Assembly (NCBI GenBank): GCA_903837135.1
Contig: CAILTK010000090.1
Coordinates: 1-64,000 of the forward strand
Source of the DNA: an uncultured Caulobacterales bacterium
GTDB taxonomy: Bacteria > Pseudomonadota > Alphaproteobacteria > Caulobacterales > Caulobacteraceae
Direction of reading: 5' to 3'
DNA length: 64,000 nucleotides
The notes under the pieces are model-generated. The model was given only the letters and a program-made list of their open reading frames with translations. It had not been told where the DNA came from and did no database searches. This document shows positions 43,550 to 53,032 of this stretch, in pieces. The translations under genes and the position numbers were made by a program. Numbering within the stretch: position 1 is the first letter of the stretch; each line of letters begins with the position of its first letter.

Positions 43550-43873
43550 AACGTCCTCCTGTGGCGTGGCGACCGGACGACCCCGTCGACGCCCTGGCTT
43601 GCGCGGTCGCTCGGCGGGCCTATCGTCCGGTGAGTCGGATTCTTATGGGCGTCGACGACAGGCGGCGATAGCTTGGACCTCGCGCGCTCTCAAGTGTGAC
43701 GTAAGGGCGCCGCTTGCGGGTATTTGAGCGGGGTCTTAGACCCAATCTGGGTGGGGTTGGACCCGGCTGGATCGACACCGGGCGTGCAGCGCGCATTCCC
43801 GGGCGACCGGATCTGTTTTGGCCTGAGCGCTCGTGAGGGGCGGATCGTTGATGAGAGCCGGGAGACCAGGGTG
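43550..43873. other. Intergenic region upstream of the popA-like gene
   Basis: 324 bases between divergent genes. A small perfect hairpin GGGTC-TTA-GACCC is at 43731-43743. The popA-frame is open back to 43724 but that part lacks family similarity. No operator is evident. Confidence 0.45.
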
Positions 43874-45199
43874 GTGAATCCCAAGGCGCGGACGCTGGTG
43901 CTCGCGCGCGACGATCGATGGATCGGTCCGCTGTGCGAGGGGCTCGACAGGCTCGGCTGGCGCACCGTCACCGCGCGCGGCCTCGGCGCGGCCCTCGCCG
44001 CCCTGCAGGATCTCGGCATCGAGGCGGCGATCATCGACCTCAGCGACGACGTGGCCGGCGGTTTCGCCGCCGCGGCCCGGCTGAAGGCGGCCTATGCGCC
44101 GCGGCGCCTGCCGATCCTGGGCCTCGGCGAGCCTGACATCTCCGGCGACGGCGGCCCGTTCGACCTGATCATGCGCCCGCCGGTGCACCCGGCCCAGGCC
44201 GCGTTACGGCTCGAAAGCCTGTCGCGCGCCGCGGTCACCGAGGAGGAGTTCGATCTCCGCGCCCTGACCCTGGCCGAGCGCGGCAAGCGGCTCGAGCCGC
44301 CGGTGATGGACGAAGGATCGCTGCAGGTGCTGACCGTCGGCGAGCCGGCGCCCAAGTTCCTCGCCCTGTCCCACGCCCTGCGCGCCTGCGGGGCCGAGAC
44401 CACCGGCGCCTTCACGGCCTACACGGCCTTCGACTATCTGCACGAGCGGGGGTTCGATGCGGTGGTGCTGTGGGCCGGCGAGGCGCATGGCGAGGCCCTG
44501 TCGATCGCCGCCGGCATGCGCCGCAACACCCGTCTGTTCCACATCCCGACCATGCTCTACCTGCATGCGGACTCGGTGGTGGGTCCCGGCGAGATCTTCG
44601 ACCGCGGCGTCACCGACGTGGCCACCGGCGAGACGCCCGAGGAGGAGACCGCCCGGCGCGTCGTGGCCCTGGCCCGCACCTACCGGCGGGAGGCGGCGAT
44701 CCGCAAGGCGCTGGACCGCGCCCGGGCCTCGGGGCTGATGGACGCCGCCACCGGCCTGTTCACCCGCGACCTGTTCGCCGCCCACCTGGCCCGGCTGTCC
44801 GCCGCCATGCACGCCCGGCATCGCGCCCTGTCGGTCGCGGTGCTGCGGATCACCGAAGCGCCGGAGATCGCCCTGATGCGCAGCGAAGGCTGGCTCGACC
44901 GCGCCATTCCGCAGATCGGCTCGATGATCGGCCGGCTGGTCCGCGCCGAGGACACCGTGGCGCGGCTCGCGCCGGACCTGTTCGCCCTGGCCCTGCCCGC
45001 CGCCGGCCAGGACGCCGCCCGCATCGCCGCCGAGCGGATCGCGGCGGTGATCGCCTGCACCGCCTTCGACGCCGGCCCCGGACGCACGCCCTTCACCGTC
45101 AACTTCGACGTCGGCGTGGCCGAACTCGAAGCCGGGGAAACCGCCGCCCAGGCCCTCGAACGCGCCGGCGCCCGCGCCGCGCAGCGACGGGTGGGATAA
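43874..45199 (+). CDS. popA: PopA-like c-di-GMP effector with two receiver domains and a degenerate GGDEF domain
   Basis: About 441 residues from GTG 43874 (a GTG at 43871 is adjacent; GGAG at 43861-43864). Two receiver-like domains (LVLARDDRWIGPLCEGLDRLGW..., then LQVLTVGEPAPKFLALSHALRACGAE...) are followed by a GGDEF-fold domain from residue ~290. The active-site GGDEF is replaced by APDLF, so it cannot make c-di-GMP, but RAED stands exactly five residues before it and is an intact RxxD I-site. This is the PopA layout; Caulobacter PopA recruits ClpX adaptors for CtrA degradation at the pole on binding c-di-GMP. Confidence 0.8.
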   Translation: MNPKARTLVLARDDRWIGPLCEGLDRLGWRTVTARGLGAALAALQDLGIEAAIIDLSDDVAGGFAAAARLKAAYAPRRLPILGLGEPDISGDGGPFDLIMRPPVHPAQAALRLESLSRAAVTEEEFDLRALTLAERGKRLEPPVMDEGSLQVLTVGEPAPKFLALSHALRACGAETTGAFTAYTAFDYLHERGFDAVVLWAGEAHGEALSIAAGMRRNTRLFHIPTMLYLHADSVVGPGEIFDRGVTDVATGETPEEETARRVVALARTYRREAAIRKALDRARASGLMDAATGLFTRDLFAAHLARLSAAMHARHRALSVAVLRITEAPEIALMRSEGWLDRAIPQIGSMIGRLVRAEDTVARLAPDLFALALPAAGQDAARIAAERIAAVIACTAFDAGPGRTPFTVNFDVGVAELEAGETAAQALERAGARAAQRRVG

Positions 45200-45308
45200 G
45201 GGGCGCCCCCCTCCGGATCACCTCCCTGGGAGGCGAGCTGCGCACCGCTGCATCCAATCCTTCGACCGGCGGCGACTATCCCGCGACAACGCCGCACAGG
45301 AGCCACGC

Positions 45309-45854
45309 GTGCAGACCTCCAACTCCCAACTGATCGTCTTCGCCGTCACGGCGGTGGCGGTCCTGGTCGTCTTCGGCCTGCGCGCGCGATCGATGATGCG
45401 CGCCACGCCCTACAATCCGGATCGCGCCCTGCTCTATCCCGTGCTGCTGACCGCCCTCGGCGCCTATGTGGCGGTAATGGCGCAGCCGCGCGGTGTCGAA
45501 TGGGTCTGGCTGGTCGCGGCCCTGCTGGTCGGGGGCGGCCTGGGCTGGCTCCGGGCCTCCACGGTCAGGATGAGCGTGGACCCCGCCACCGGCAAGCTGA
45601 TGGCCCAGGGCTCGCTCATGGCCATCCTGTTCCTGGTGGTGCTGCTGATCGTGCGCACCGGGATGCGCTATGTGCTCTCCAGCAACGCCTCGGCGCTCGG
45701 GCTTCGCCTGGTCATGGCGGACGTGATCTTCCTGGCGCTGGCGGTCGGCCTGCTGGCGGCGCGTGCGGTGGAGATGAACCTGCGCGGCCGCAAGCTCTTG
45801 GCGATCCACCGGGCCAACCCGGCGCTGCTCACCTCGGAAGAAGCCGGGGTCTGA
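45309..45854 (+). CDS. CcdC/DUF1453-like membrane protein
   Basis: 181 residues from a GTG at 45309, with five hydrophobic segments (QLIVFAVTAVAVLVVFGL, LLYPVLLTALGAYVAVMA, WLVAALLVGGGLGWL, LMAILFLVVLLIVRTG, VIFLALAVGLLAARAVE). The pattern RMSVDPATGKLMAQGS between segments three and four is seen in the CcdC-like family. Function unknown. It is separated from popA by 109 bases and shares its strand. Confidence 0.7.
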   Translation: MQTSNSQLIVFAVTAVAVLVVFGLRARSMMRATPYNPDRALLYPVLLTALGAYVAVMAQPRGVEWVWLVAALLVGGGLGWLRASTVRMSVDPATGKLMAQGSLMAILFLVVLLIVRTGMRYVLSSNASALGLRLVMADVIFLALAVGLLAARAVEMNLRGRKLLAIHRANPALLTSEEAGV

Positions 45855-46059
45855 AGCGAAAGGTCTTCCCCTTCTGGGGAAGTGGCCGCCCCCGGGTCCG
45901 GCCAAGGGCCGGCCCCGGGACAGGCTCCGCGGACGACGGGGCAGCGCCGTCGGTGGGTTGACCCGCAGCGCATGCCGGTTCGCGCAAACGCTTTCGGCCG
46001 TCGGGGCGCGGCCCCTCAGTCGCGTCGTGACGGCTCCCCCAGACGGGGCGCCGCCAGGG

Positions 46060-49000
46060 TCAAGCCGCCGCCGCCTTCGCCAGGGAGGTCAGGATCCGTT
46101 CGGCGGCGTTCAGGCGGGCGTCGGGAGTCTCCCATTCGCCCTTGATCACCACCTTGTGGTCGGGGCGGATGCGCCAGTCGTTGGGGCGCGCCTGCACCAG
46201 CTTGACCAGGGCGGTCGGGTTGGGGAAGGCGTCGCCCCGGAAGCTGACCACCGCGCCCTTGGGACCGACGTCGATCTTGGCGGCGTTGGACTGACGGCAC
46301 AGGCCCTTGATGGCCACGACCTTCAGCAGCTGGCCCGCCTCCGCCGGCAGGGGTCCGAACCGGTCGATCAGCTCCGCCGCCAGGGCCTCGCGGTCCTCGG
46401 CCCGCTCGGCGTCGGACAGCCGGCGATAGAGCGCCAGGCGCACATTCAGGTCGGGCACGTACTCCTCGGGGATCAGCACCGCCGCGCCGGTGTTGATCTG
46501 CGGCGACCAGCCCCGGTCCTCGGCCCCGACCACGTCCGCGCCCTGAGCCCGCAGGTCGTTGACCGCATCCTCGAGCATCTGCTGGTAGAGCTCGACGCCG
46601 ATCTCCTTGATGTGCCCCGACTGCTCGTCGCCGAGCAGATTGCCGCCGCCGCGGATGTCGAGGTCGTGGCTGGCCAGCTGGAAGCCGGCGCCCAGGCTGT
46701 CGAGCGACTGCAGCACCTTCAGCCGCTTCTCCGCCGCCTCGGTGATCGGCCGCTCGAGCGGGGTGGTCAGATAGGCGTAGGCGCGCGACTTGGCCCGGCC
46801 GACCCGGCCGCGCAGCTGATAGAGCTGAGACAGGCCGAACATGTCGGCCCGGTGGATGATCAGGGTGTTGGCGGTGGGGATGTCGAGCCCGGACTCGACG
46901 ATGGTGGTGGCCAGGAGCACGTCGTAGGAGCCGTCGTAGAACGAGGTCATCACCTCCTCGAGCTGGGTCGGGGCCATCTGCCCGTGGCCGACCACGAACT
47001 TCACCTCGGGCACCTGTTCGCGCAGGAAGCGCTCGAGCCCCGGCAGGTCGGAGATGCGCGGGACGACGACATAGGCCTGGCCGCCGCGGTATTTCTCGCG
47101 CAGCAGGGCCTCGCGCAGCACCACCGGATCGCTGGGCGTGACGTAGGTGCGCACCGCCAGCCGGTCGACCGGCGGGGTGGCGATGATCGACATCTCGCGG
47201 ATTCCCGACAGCGCCATCTGCAGGGTGCGCGGGATCGGCGTCGCCGTCAGGGTCAGCATGTGCACGTCGGCGCGCAGGGCCTTCAGCGCCTCCTTGTGCT
47301 TGACCCCGAAGTGCTGCTCCTCGTCGACGATGACGAGGCCCAGGTCCTTGAAGCTGACCTGGCTCGACAGCACCGCATGGGTGCCGACGACCACCTCGAC
47401 CTCGCCGGCCGCCAGGGCCGCGCGCGTTTCGCCGGCCTCCTTGGCCGGGACCATGCGCGACAGCTGACGCACCTTCACCGGCCAGCCGGCCAGCCGCTCC
47501 TGGAAGGTCTTGAAGTGCTGGCGGGCCAGGAGCGTGGTCGGGCAGACCACGGCCACCTGCTGGCCGCTCATGGCCACCACGAAGGCGGCGCGCAGCGCCA
47601 CCTCGGTCTTGCCGAAGCCTACGTCGCCGCAGATCAGCCGGTCCATCGGCTTTCCGGCGGAAAGATCTGTAATCACGTCGGAAATCGCGTTGAGCTGATC
47701 CTCCGTCTCCTCGTACGGGAAGCGGGCGCAGAACTCGTCGAACAGGCCGTGCGGTGGATCGATCTCGGCGGTGGTCTTCAGCGCCCGGGCGGCGGCGAGC
47801 TTGATCAGCCCCTCGGCCATCTCGCGCAGCCGCTGCTTGGCCTTGGCCTTGCGCGCCTGCCAGGCGGCGCCGCCGAGCCGGTCGAGCTGCACCCCCTCGC
47901 TCTCCGAGCCGTAGCGGGTGAGCAGGTCGATGTTCTCCACCGGCAGATAGAGCCGGGCGTCGCCGCCGTACTGGATGTCCAGGCAGTCGTGCGCCGCGCC
48001 GCCGACGTCCAGGGTCTTCAGCCCCTCGTAGCGGCCGATGCCGTGGTCGATGTGCACGACCAGGTCCCCGGGCGTCAGCGAGGTGGCCTCGGCCAGGAAG
48101 TTGGCGGCGCGCCGTCGGCGCTTGGGCCGCGACAGCCGGTCGCCGAGGATGTCGGTCTCGGTGATGACGGCCAGGCTCGGGGTCTCGAACCCGCCCTCCA
48201 CCGGCAGCACGGCGCGCTGCGGCGGCTTCTGCCTGGTTCCCTGCACGCCGAAGCCCTGGGCGTCGGCCCAGTCGGCGGCCAGGCGCACCTTGCCGAGGCC
48301 GTGGTCGGCCAGCATGGAGCCGAGCCGGTCGGAGGATCCATCCGACCAGGAGGCGAACAGGACCCGCTTGCCGGTCTTGGCCAGGGCGGAGGCATGCGCC
48401 GCCACCGCCTCGAACAGGTTGACGCTGTCCTGGGTCCGTTCGGGGGCGAAGCTCCTGCCCTGGCGGGCGCCCATGTCCACCACCGTGGCGCTCTCCTCGC
48501 GCACGAAGGGCGAGAAGCGGCGCTCGGCGTGTTCGGCCATGCGCGCCTCCCACTCCTCAGGCGCGAGATAGAGGCTGGTCGGCGGCAGCGGCCGGTAGAC
48601 GGCCCCGCCGCTCTTGGCGGTGCGCGCCTTAAGGGCTTCGGCGCGGGCGTCGTAGGCGTCGCTGGCCATGGCCCAGCGCTCGTCGCGGGCGTCGATCGCC
48701 TGGTGGTCCACCGTGAACAGGGCGGAGCTTCCGGCGTAGTCGAACACGGTCTCGAGGTCGTCGTAGAACAGCGGCAGGAAGTGCTCCATGCCGGCGCGTC
48801 GGCCGCCCTCGCTGACCGTGTCGTAGAGCGGATCGTCGTTTACCGCGCCGAAGGCGGCCACATAGCCGGCGCGAAAGCGCGAGATGCTGGCCTTGTCCAT
48901 CAGGGCTTCGGACACCGGCAGAAGGTCGACCGCCTGCAGCTGGCGGGTGGAGCGCTGGGTCTCGGGATCGAAGCCGCGGATCGATTCCAGGGTGTCGCCG

Positions 49001-49560
49001 AACAGGTCGAGCCGGACGGGCTCCTCGGCGCCCGGCGGAAACACGTCGATCACCCCGCCGCGCACGGCGAACTCGCCGCGCTCGGAGACGGTGGAGGCCC
49101 GCGCATAGCCGTTCATGGCGAAGTGACGTTCGAGGTCGCCCACGTCGACCGTGCGCCCCACCCGCGCCGGATAGTGCGCCGCCTTGACCGCCGCCCGCGA
49201 GGGAACCCGCTGCATCAGCGCCGGGGCGGTGACGATCAGCACCAGGGGTTCTGGGGGCGAGTAGGCCGACAGCCGGCTCAGCGCCGCCATCCGCGTGGCG
49301 GCGACGCCCGGCGTCGGGCCGACCCGGTCGTAGGGCAGGCAGTCCCACGACGGGAACACCAGCTGTTCGAGCTTGGGGTCGAAGAAGCGCAGGGCCTCGG
49401 CGAAGTCGGCGGCGCGCGGCACGTCGCGGGCGACGAACACCACCAGCCCCTTGTGCACGCGGGCCAGGTCGGCCACGGCCATGGCGTCGAACCCCTCGGG
49501 CGCGCCGACCAGGTCGATCCGCCCTCGCCCCTTGGCCAGCTTGGCGATGTCCCCGCTCAT
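46060..49560 (-). CDS. mfd: Transcription-repair coupling factor
   Basis: 1166 residues, the full family length. An N-terminal UvrB-like region (VGAPEGFDAMAVADL..., PSWDCLPYDRVGPTPGVAATRMAAL) precedes the RNA polymerase-interaction domain (SLTPGDLVVHIDHGIGRYEGLKTL), the RecG-like translocase (GDVGFGKTEVALRAAF, VIVDEEQHFGVKHKEAL, TATPIPRTLQMAL) and the TRCF C-terminal domain (PEEYVPDLNVRLALYRRL). It pushes stalled polymerase off lesions and recruits UvrA. It is 10 bases downstream of sdhE on the same strand. Confidence 0.97.
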   Translation of the reverse strand: MSGDIAKLAKGRGRIDLVGAPEGFDAMAVADLARVHKGLVVFVARDVPRAADFAEALRFFDPKLEQLVFPSWDCLPYDRVGPTPGVAATRMAALSRLSAYSPPEPLVLIVTAPALMQRVPSRAAVKAAHYPARVGRTVDVGDLERHFAMNGYARASTVSERGEFAVRGGVIDVFPPGAEEPVRLDLFGDTLESIRGFDPETQRSTRQLQAVDLLPVSEALMDKASISRFRAGYVAAFGAVNDDPLYDTVSEGGRRAGMEHFLPLFYDDLETVFDYAGSSALFTVDHQAIDARDERWAMASDAYDARAEALKARTAKSGGAVYRPLPPTSLYLAPEEWEARMAEHAERRFSPFVREESATVVDMGARQGRSFAPERTQDSVNLFEAVAAHASALAKTGKRVLFASWSDGSSDRLGSMLADHGLGKVRLAADWADAQGFGVQGTRQKPPQRAVLPVEGGFETPSLAVITETDILGDRLSRPKRRRRAANFLAEATSLTPGDLVVHIDHGIGRYEGLKTLDVGGAAHDCLDIQYGGDARLYLPVENIDLLTRYGSESEGVQLDRLGGAAWQARKAKAKQRLREMAEGLIKLAAARALKTTAEIDPPHGLFDEFCARFPYEETEDQLNAISDVITDLSAGKPMDRLICGDVGFGKTEVALRAAFVVAMSGQQVAVVCPTTLLARQHFKTFQERLAGWPVKVRQLSRMVPAKEAGETRAALAAGEVEVVVGTHAVLSSQVSFKDLGLVIVDEEQHFGVKHKEALKALRADVHMLTLTATPIPRTLQMALSGIREMSIIATPPVDRLAVRTYVTPSDPVVLREALLREKYRGGQAYVVVPRISDLPGLERFLREQVPEVKFVVGHGQMAPTQLEEVMTSFYDGSYDVLLATTIVESGLDIPTANTLIIHRADMFGLSQLYQLRGRVGRAKSRAYAYLTTPLERPITEAAEKRLKVLQSLDSLGAGFQLASHDLDIRGGGNLLGDEQSGHIKEIGVELYQQMLEDAVNDLRAQGADVVGAEDRGWSPQINTGAAVLIPEEYVPDLNVRLALYRRLSDAERAEDREALAAELIDRFGPLPAEAGQLLKVVAIKGLCRQSNAAKIDVGPKGAVVSFRGDAFPNPTALVKLVQARPNDWRIRPDHKVVIKGEWETPDARLNAAERILTSLAKAAAA

Positions 49561-49570
49561 GCGTCGGGGC

Positions 49571-49849
49571 TCACGCCTTGGGACTCAGGCTGGGCCGGAA
49601 GACCTGCAGGCGGGTCATCAGCGGGGTGCGGAACTCATCCGGAATGTCCGCCTGGCCGATGATCCAGGCGTAGACGTCCTGGTCCTGCTGGTCGAGCAGG
49701 GATTCGAAGGCCGCGAACTCTTCGGGCGTGAAGGCGTCGCCGTGCGTGTCGGCGAAGGGGCCGAGGATCAGGTCGATCTCTCGGAACCCCCGCCGCCAGG
49801 CGCGGAAACGCAGCTTCTTCAGCCGATGGTCGTCGGATACGTCGGTCAT
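49571..49849 (-). CDS. sdhE: FAD assembly factor SdhE
   Basis: 92 residues from ATG 49849. LRFRAWRRGFREIDLILGPFADTH holds the RGxxE motif that contacts the flavoprotein, and FESLLDQQDQDVYAWIIGQADIPDE the second conserved block. It helps attach FAD covalently to succinate dehydrogenase. The sdhE-mfd and divergent recG arrangement is common in Caulobacterales. Confidence 0.93.
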   Translation of the reverse strand: MTDVSDDHRLKKLRFRAWRRGFREIDLILGPFADTHGDAFTPEEFAAFESLLDQQDQDVYAWIIGQADIPDEFRTPLMTRLQVFRPSLSPKA

Positions 49850-49908
49850 GGGAGGCGCGCGATATAGGGCCTCCTGCATCGGGGCGCCAGCGGACTATGT
49901 TGTGAACC

Positions 49909-51987
49909 ATGCGGCCGGAGATTCTGTTCCCCCTGTTTGCGCCCGCCGCCTCGCTGAAGGGGGTGGGGCCCAAGATCGCCCCCCTGGTCGAGCGGGCGGC
50001 GGGGCCCTTGGTGCGCGACGTGCTGTTCATGCGCCCGCAGAGCCTGATCGAACGGACCCGGATCACGGTCGCCGCGGCTCAGGAGGGCGCCGTGCAGACC
50101 TTCCGCGTGCGCATCGACGCCCACCTGCCGCCCCGCCGCCCCGGACTGCCCTACAGCATCCGCGCGGCGGACGAGACCGGGTTCATTTTTCTGAACTGGT
50201 TCAAGGGTTACGGCCAGCATCTGGCGAACTCCCATCCCGAGGGCAGCTGGCGGGTGGTCAGCGGCAAGACCGAGCGGTTCGGCCCGCAGCTGTCGATCGC
50301 CCATCCCGACTATCTGCTGCCGGAGGAGCGCGCCGCCGACATCCCGCGTCACGAGCCGGTCTATCCGACCACGGCCGGCCTGCCGTCGCGCACCCTGCGC
50401 CGGCTGGCGCAGACGGCGCTCGAGCGGACGGCGGCCCTGCCGGAATGGCAGGACCCGGCCTGGCTGGCCCGGCACGGCTGGCCCGGCTGGCGCGAGGCCA
50501 TCGCCGCCCTCCACGCGCCGATCAGCCCGGCCGACCTCGACGAGTCCTCGCCGGCCCGCCGCCGCCTGGCCTATGACGAGCTGCTGGCCCACCACCTGGC
50601 CATGGCCCAGCGCAAGGCCGAGCGGCGCGCCAGCCCCGCCCCGCCGGTTCCCCACGCGGCCGCCACCGACCGCATCGCCGAGCGCCTGCCGTTCCGACTG
50701 ACGGGCGCCCAGTTGCGCACCCTGTCGGAAATCGGCGGCGACCTCGGCTCGGGCGAGCGGATGTCGCGCCTGGTGCAAGGCGACGTCGGCTCGGGCAAGA
50801 CGGTGGTGGCCATGCTGGCCATGGCCGACGTGGCCGCCGCCGGGCGCCAGTCCGCCCTGATGGCCCCGACCGAGATCCTGGCGCGGCAGCACTTCGAGAC
50901 CCTGGCTGAACCGCTTGAGTCAGCAGGGATAAAGGCCGTGTTGCTGACCGGGCGGGACAAGGGGCCGGGTCGCCGGGCGATCTTCGAAAGGCTGGCGTCC
51001 GGAGAGGCCCAGGTGGCCGTCGGCACCCACGCCCTGTTCCAGGAGGACGTGCGGTTCGACGCCCTTGGCCTGGCGGTGATCGACGAACAGCACCGCTTCG
51101 GCGTCTCCGAACGACGACGGCTGCAGGAGAAGGGCGAGGCGGTGCACCTGATGGCCCTGTCGGCCACGCCGATCCCGCGCACCCTTGAGCTGACCCTCTA
51201 CGGCGACCTCGACGTCTCCCGCCTCGACGAGAAGCCGCCGGGCCGCAAGCCGGTGATCACCACCGCCGCGCCCAACACCCGCCTGGCGGAGATCGTCGGC
51301 CGGCTGCGCCAGGCCGTGGCCTCCGGCGCCCAGGCCTTCTGGATCTGCCCGCTGGTGTCGGAGTCCGAACTGCTCGACGTCACCGCCGCGGAGGATCGGG
51401 CGGTCACCCTGCGCCAGGCGCTCGGCGCCGAACGCGTCGGCCTGATCCACGGCCGGCTGTCGTCCGCCGAAAAGGACTCAGTGATGGCCGCCTTCGCCGC
51501 CGGCGAGATCGGCGTCCTGGTCGCCACCACCGTGGTCGAGGTCGGGGTCAATGTGCCCAACGCCACCATCATGGTGGTCGAGCACGCCGAGCGCTTCGGC
51601 CTGGCGCAGCTGCATCAGTTGCGGGGCCGGGTCGGGCGCGGCGCGGCGCAGAGCGCCTGCCTTCTGCTCTACGATCCTCCGCTGTCGCCGACCGGCCAGG
51701 CGCGGCTCAACGTGCTGCGCGAGACCGAAGACGGCTTCCTGATCGCCGAGCGGGACCTGGAGCTTCGCGGCGGCGGCGACGCGCTCGGCCTGCGCCAGTC
51801 GGGCCTGCCCGACTACCGCTTCGTCGACCCGGTCGCCCACCGCGACCTGATGGCGGTCGCCGCCGACGACGCCCGCCTGATCCTGCACCGGGATCCCGGG
51901 CTCGAATCCCCGCGCGGCCAGGCCGTCCGCGTCCTGCAGGCCCTGTTCGACTGGAAACCGGATGGGAGCTGGTCGGCGGCGGGGTGA
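49909..51987 (+). CDS. recG: ATP-dependent DNA helicase RecG
   Basis: 692 residues, ATG 49909. The N-terminal wedge/OB domain (FAPAASLKGVGPKIAPLVERA..., ETGFIFLNWFKGYGQHL) precedes helicase motifs Walker A GDVGSGKTVVAML, DExH VIDEQHRFGVSERRRL, SATPIPRTLELTLYG and QLHQLRGRVGRGAAQSACLLLY, with the C-terminal TRG-like ending. It regresses and remodels stalled forks. Divergent from sdhE. Confidence 0.97.
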   Translation: MRPEILFPLFAPAASLKGVGPKIAPLVERAAGPLVRDVLFMRPQSLIERTRITVAAAQEGAVQTFRVRIDAHLPPRRPGLPYSIRAADETGFIFLNWFKGYGQHLANSHPEGSWRVVSGKTERFGPQLSIAHPDYLLPEERAADIPRHEPVYPTTAGLPSRTLRRLAQTALERTAALPEWQDPAWLARHGWPGWREAIAALHAPISPADLDESSPARRRLAYDELLAHHLAMAQRKAERRASPAPPVPHAAATDRIAERLPFRLTGAQLRTLSEIGGDLGSGERMSRLVQGDVGSGKTVVAMLAMADVAAAGRQSALMAPTEILARQHFETLAEPLESAGIKAVLLTGRDKGPGRRAIFERLASGEAQVAVGTHALFQEDVRFDALGLAVIDEQHRFGVSERRRLQEKGEAVHLMALSATPIPRTLELTLYGDLDVSRLDEKPPGRKPVITTAAPNTRLAEIVGRLRQAVASGAQAFWICPLVSESELLDVTAAEDRAVTLRQALGAERVGLIHGRLSSAEKDSVMAAFAAGEIGVLVATTVVEVGVNVPNATIMVVEHAERFGLAQLHQLRGRVGRGAAQSACLLLYDPPLSPTGQARLNVLRETEDGFLIAERDLELRGGGDALGLRQSGLPDYRFVDPVAHRDLMAVAADDARLILHRDPGLESPRGQAVRVLQALFDWKPDGSWSAAG

Positions 51988-52079
51988 CGCGCGTTTCCCA
52001 ACCGGCGGCCCTTCGGGCCAGCCCCCCTCCCCACAGAGGACGAGGGATTGGGGGCGGCCCCGCCGCTGGCGAATTTCCT

Positions 52080-52955
52080 CTAAGCGCGCGCCCGCTTGGC
52101 CAGGGCGTCGAACGCCAGCAGCTCGGCGATCAGCGCCTCGAACTGGCTCAGCGGCACCATGTTGGGGCCGTCGGAGGGGGCGTGGTCGGGGTCGGGATGG
52201 GTCTCCATGAAGACACAGGCGACGCCGACGGCGACGGCGGCGCGGGCCAGCACCGGCACGAATTCGCGCTGGCCGCCCGAGGTGGTTCCCTGCCCACCCG
52301 GCTGCTGCACGCTGTGGGTGGCGTCGAACACCACCGGACAGCCGATCTCGCCCATGATCGGCAGGGCGCGCATGTCCGAGACCAGGGTATTGTAGCCGAA
52401 CGAGACTCCCCGCTCGCAGGCCATCACATTGGGATTGCCGGCGCCGGTGACCTTGGCCACCACGTTCTTCATGTCCCACGGGGCCAGGAACTGGCCCTTC
52501 TTGACGTTGACCGCGCGGCCGGTGCGGGCGGCGGCCACCAGAAGATCGGTCTGCCGGCACAGGAAGGCCGGGATCTGCAGTACGTCGACCGCCTCGGCCA
52601 CCGCCGCGCACTGGTCGATCTCGTGCACGTCGGTCAGGGTGGGCAGGCCGACGCTCTCGCGGATCTCGGCGAACACGGGCAGGGCCGCCTTCAGCCCCAT
52701 GCCGCGCTCCGCGACGCCGGAGGTGCGGTTGGCCTTGTCGAAGGAGGTCTTGTAGACGAGGCCGATCCCCTGCCGGTCGGCGATCTCCTTCAGGGCGTGC
52801 GCGGTCTCGAGCGCATGCTGGCGGCTCTCCATCTGGCAGGGCCCGGCCAGCACCGACAGCTTCAGGGCGTTGCCGATGCGGACCGGCGGACGGCCCGGCG
52901 CGGCGATCTCGACCACGGCGTTGGGCGGGACCGCGATGGGGGCTTGGGCGTTCAC
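52080..52955 (-). CDS. kdsA: 3-deoxy-8-phosphooctulonate synthase
   Basis: 291 residues. [61 protein letters not shown] and [16 protein letters not shown] are the KdsA blocks. The Cys of GPC is the metal ligand of class II (metal-dependent) enzymes; E. coli-type enzymes have Asn there. It condenses phosphoenolpyruvate with arabinose 5-phosphate to Kdo-8-phosphate for lipopolysaccharide. It converges with recG. Confidence 0.95.
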   Translation of the reverse strand: MNAQAPIAVPPNAVVEIAAPGRPPVRIGNALKLSVLAGPCQMESRQHALETAHALKEIADRQGIGLVYKTSFDKANRTSGVAERGMGLKAALPVFAEIRESVGLPTLTDVHEIDQCAAVAEAVDVLQIPAFLCRQTDLLVAAARTGRAVNVKKGQFLAPWDMKNVVAKVTGAGNPNVMACERGVSFGYNTLVSDMRALPIMGEIGCPVVFDATHSVQQPGGQGTTSGGQREFVPVLARAAVAVGVACVFMETHPDPDHAPSDGPNMVPLSQFEALIAELLAFDALAKRARA

Positions 52956-53032
52956 GTCATCCGTCCTGCGAGGTGTTCGTAACTGTCACGTCATGTGGAC
53001 CCAACCCCGGGTCTGCGCAACCGGAGCACCCG

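Noticed and set aside
45958..49662. A 1234-codon + strand frame opposite mfd
   Set aside because: Its translation has low-complexity His/Arg/Gly-rich composition and mirrors the mfd codon pattern; mfd is complete on the other strand.
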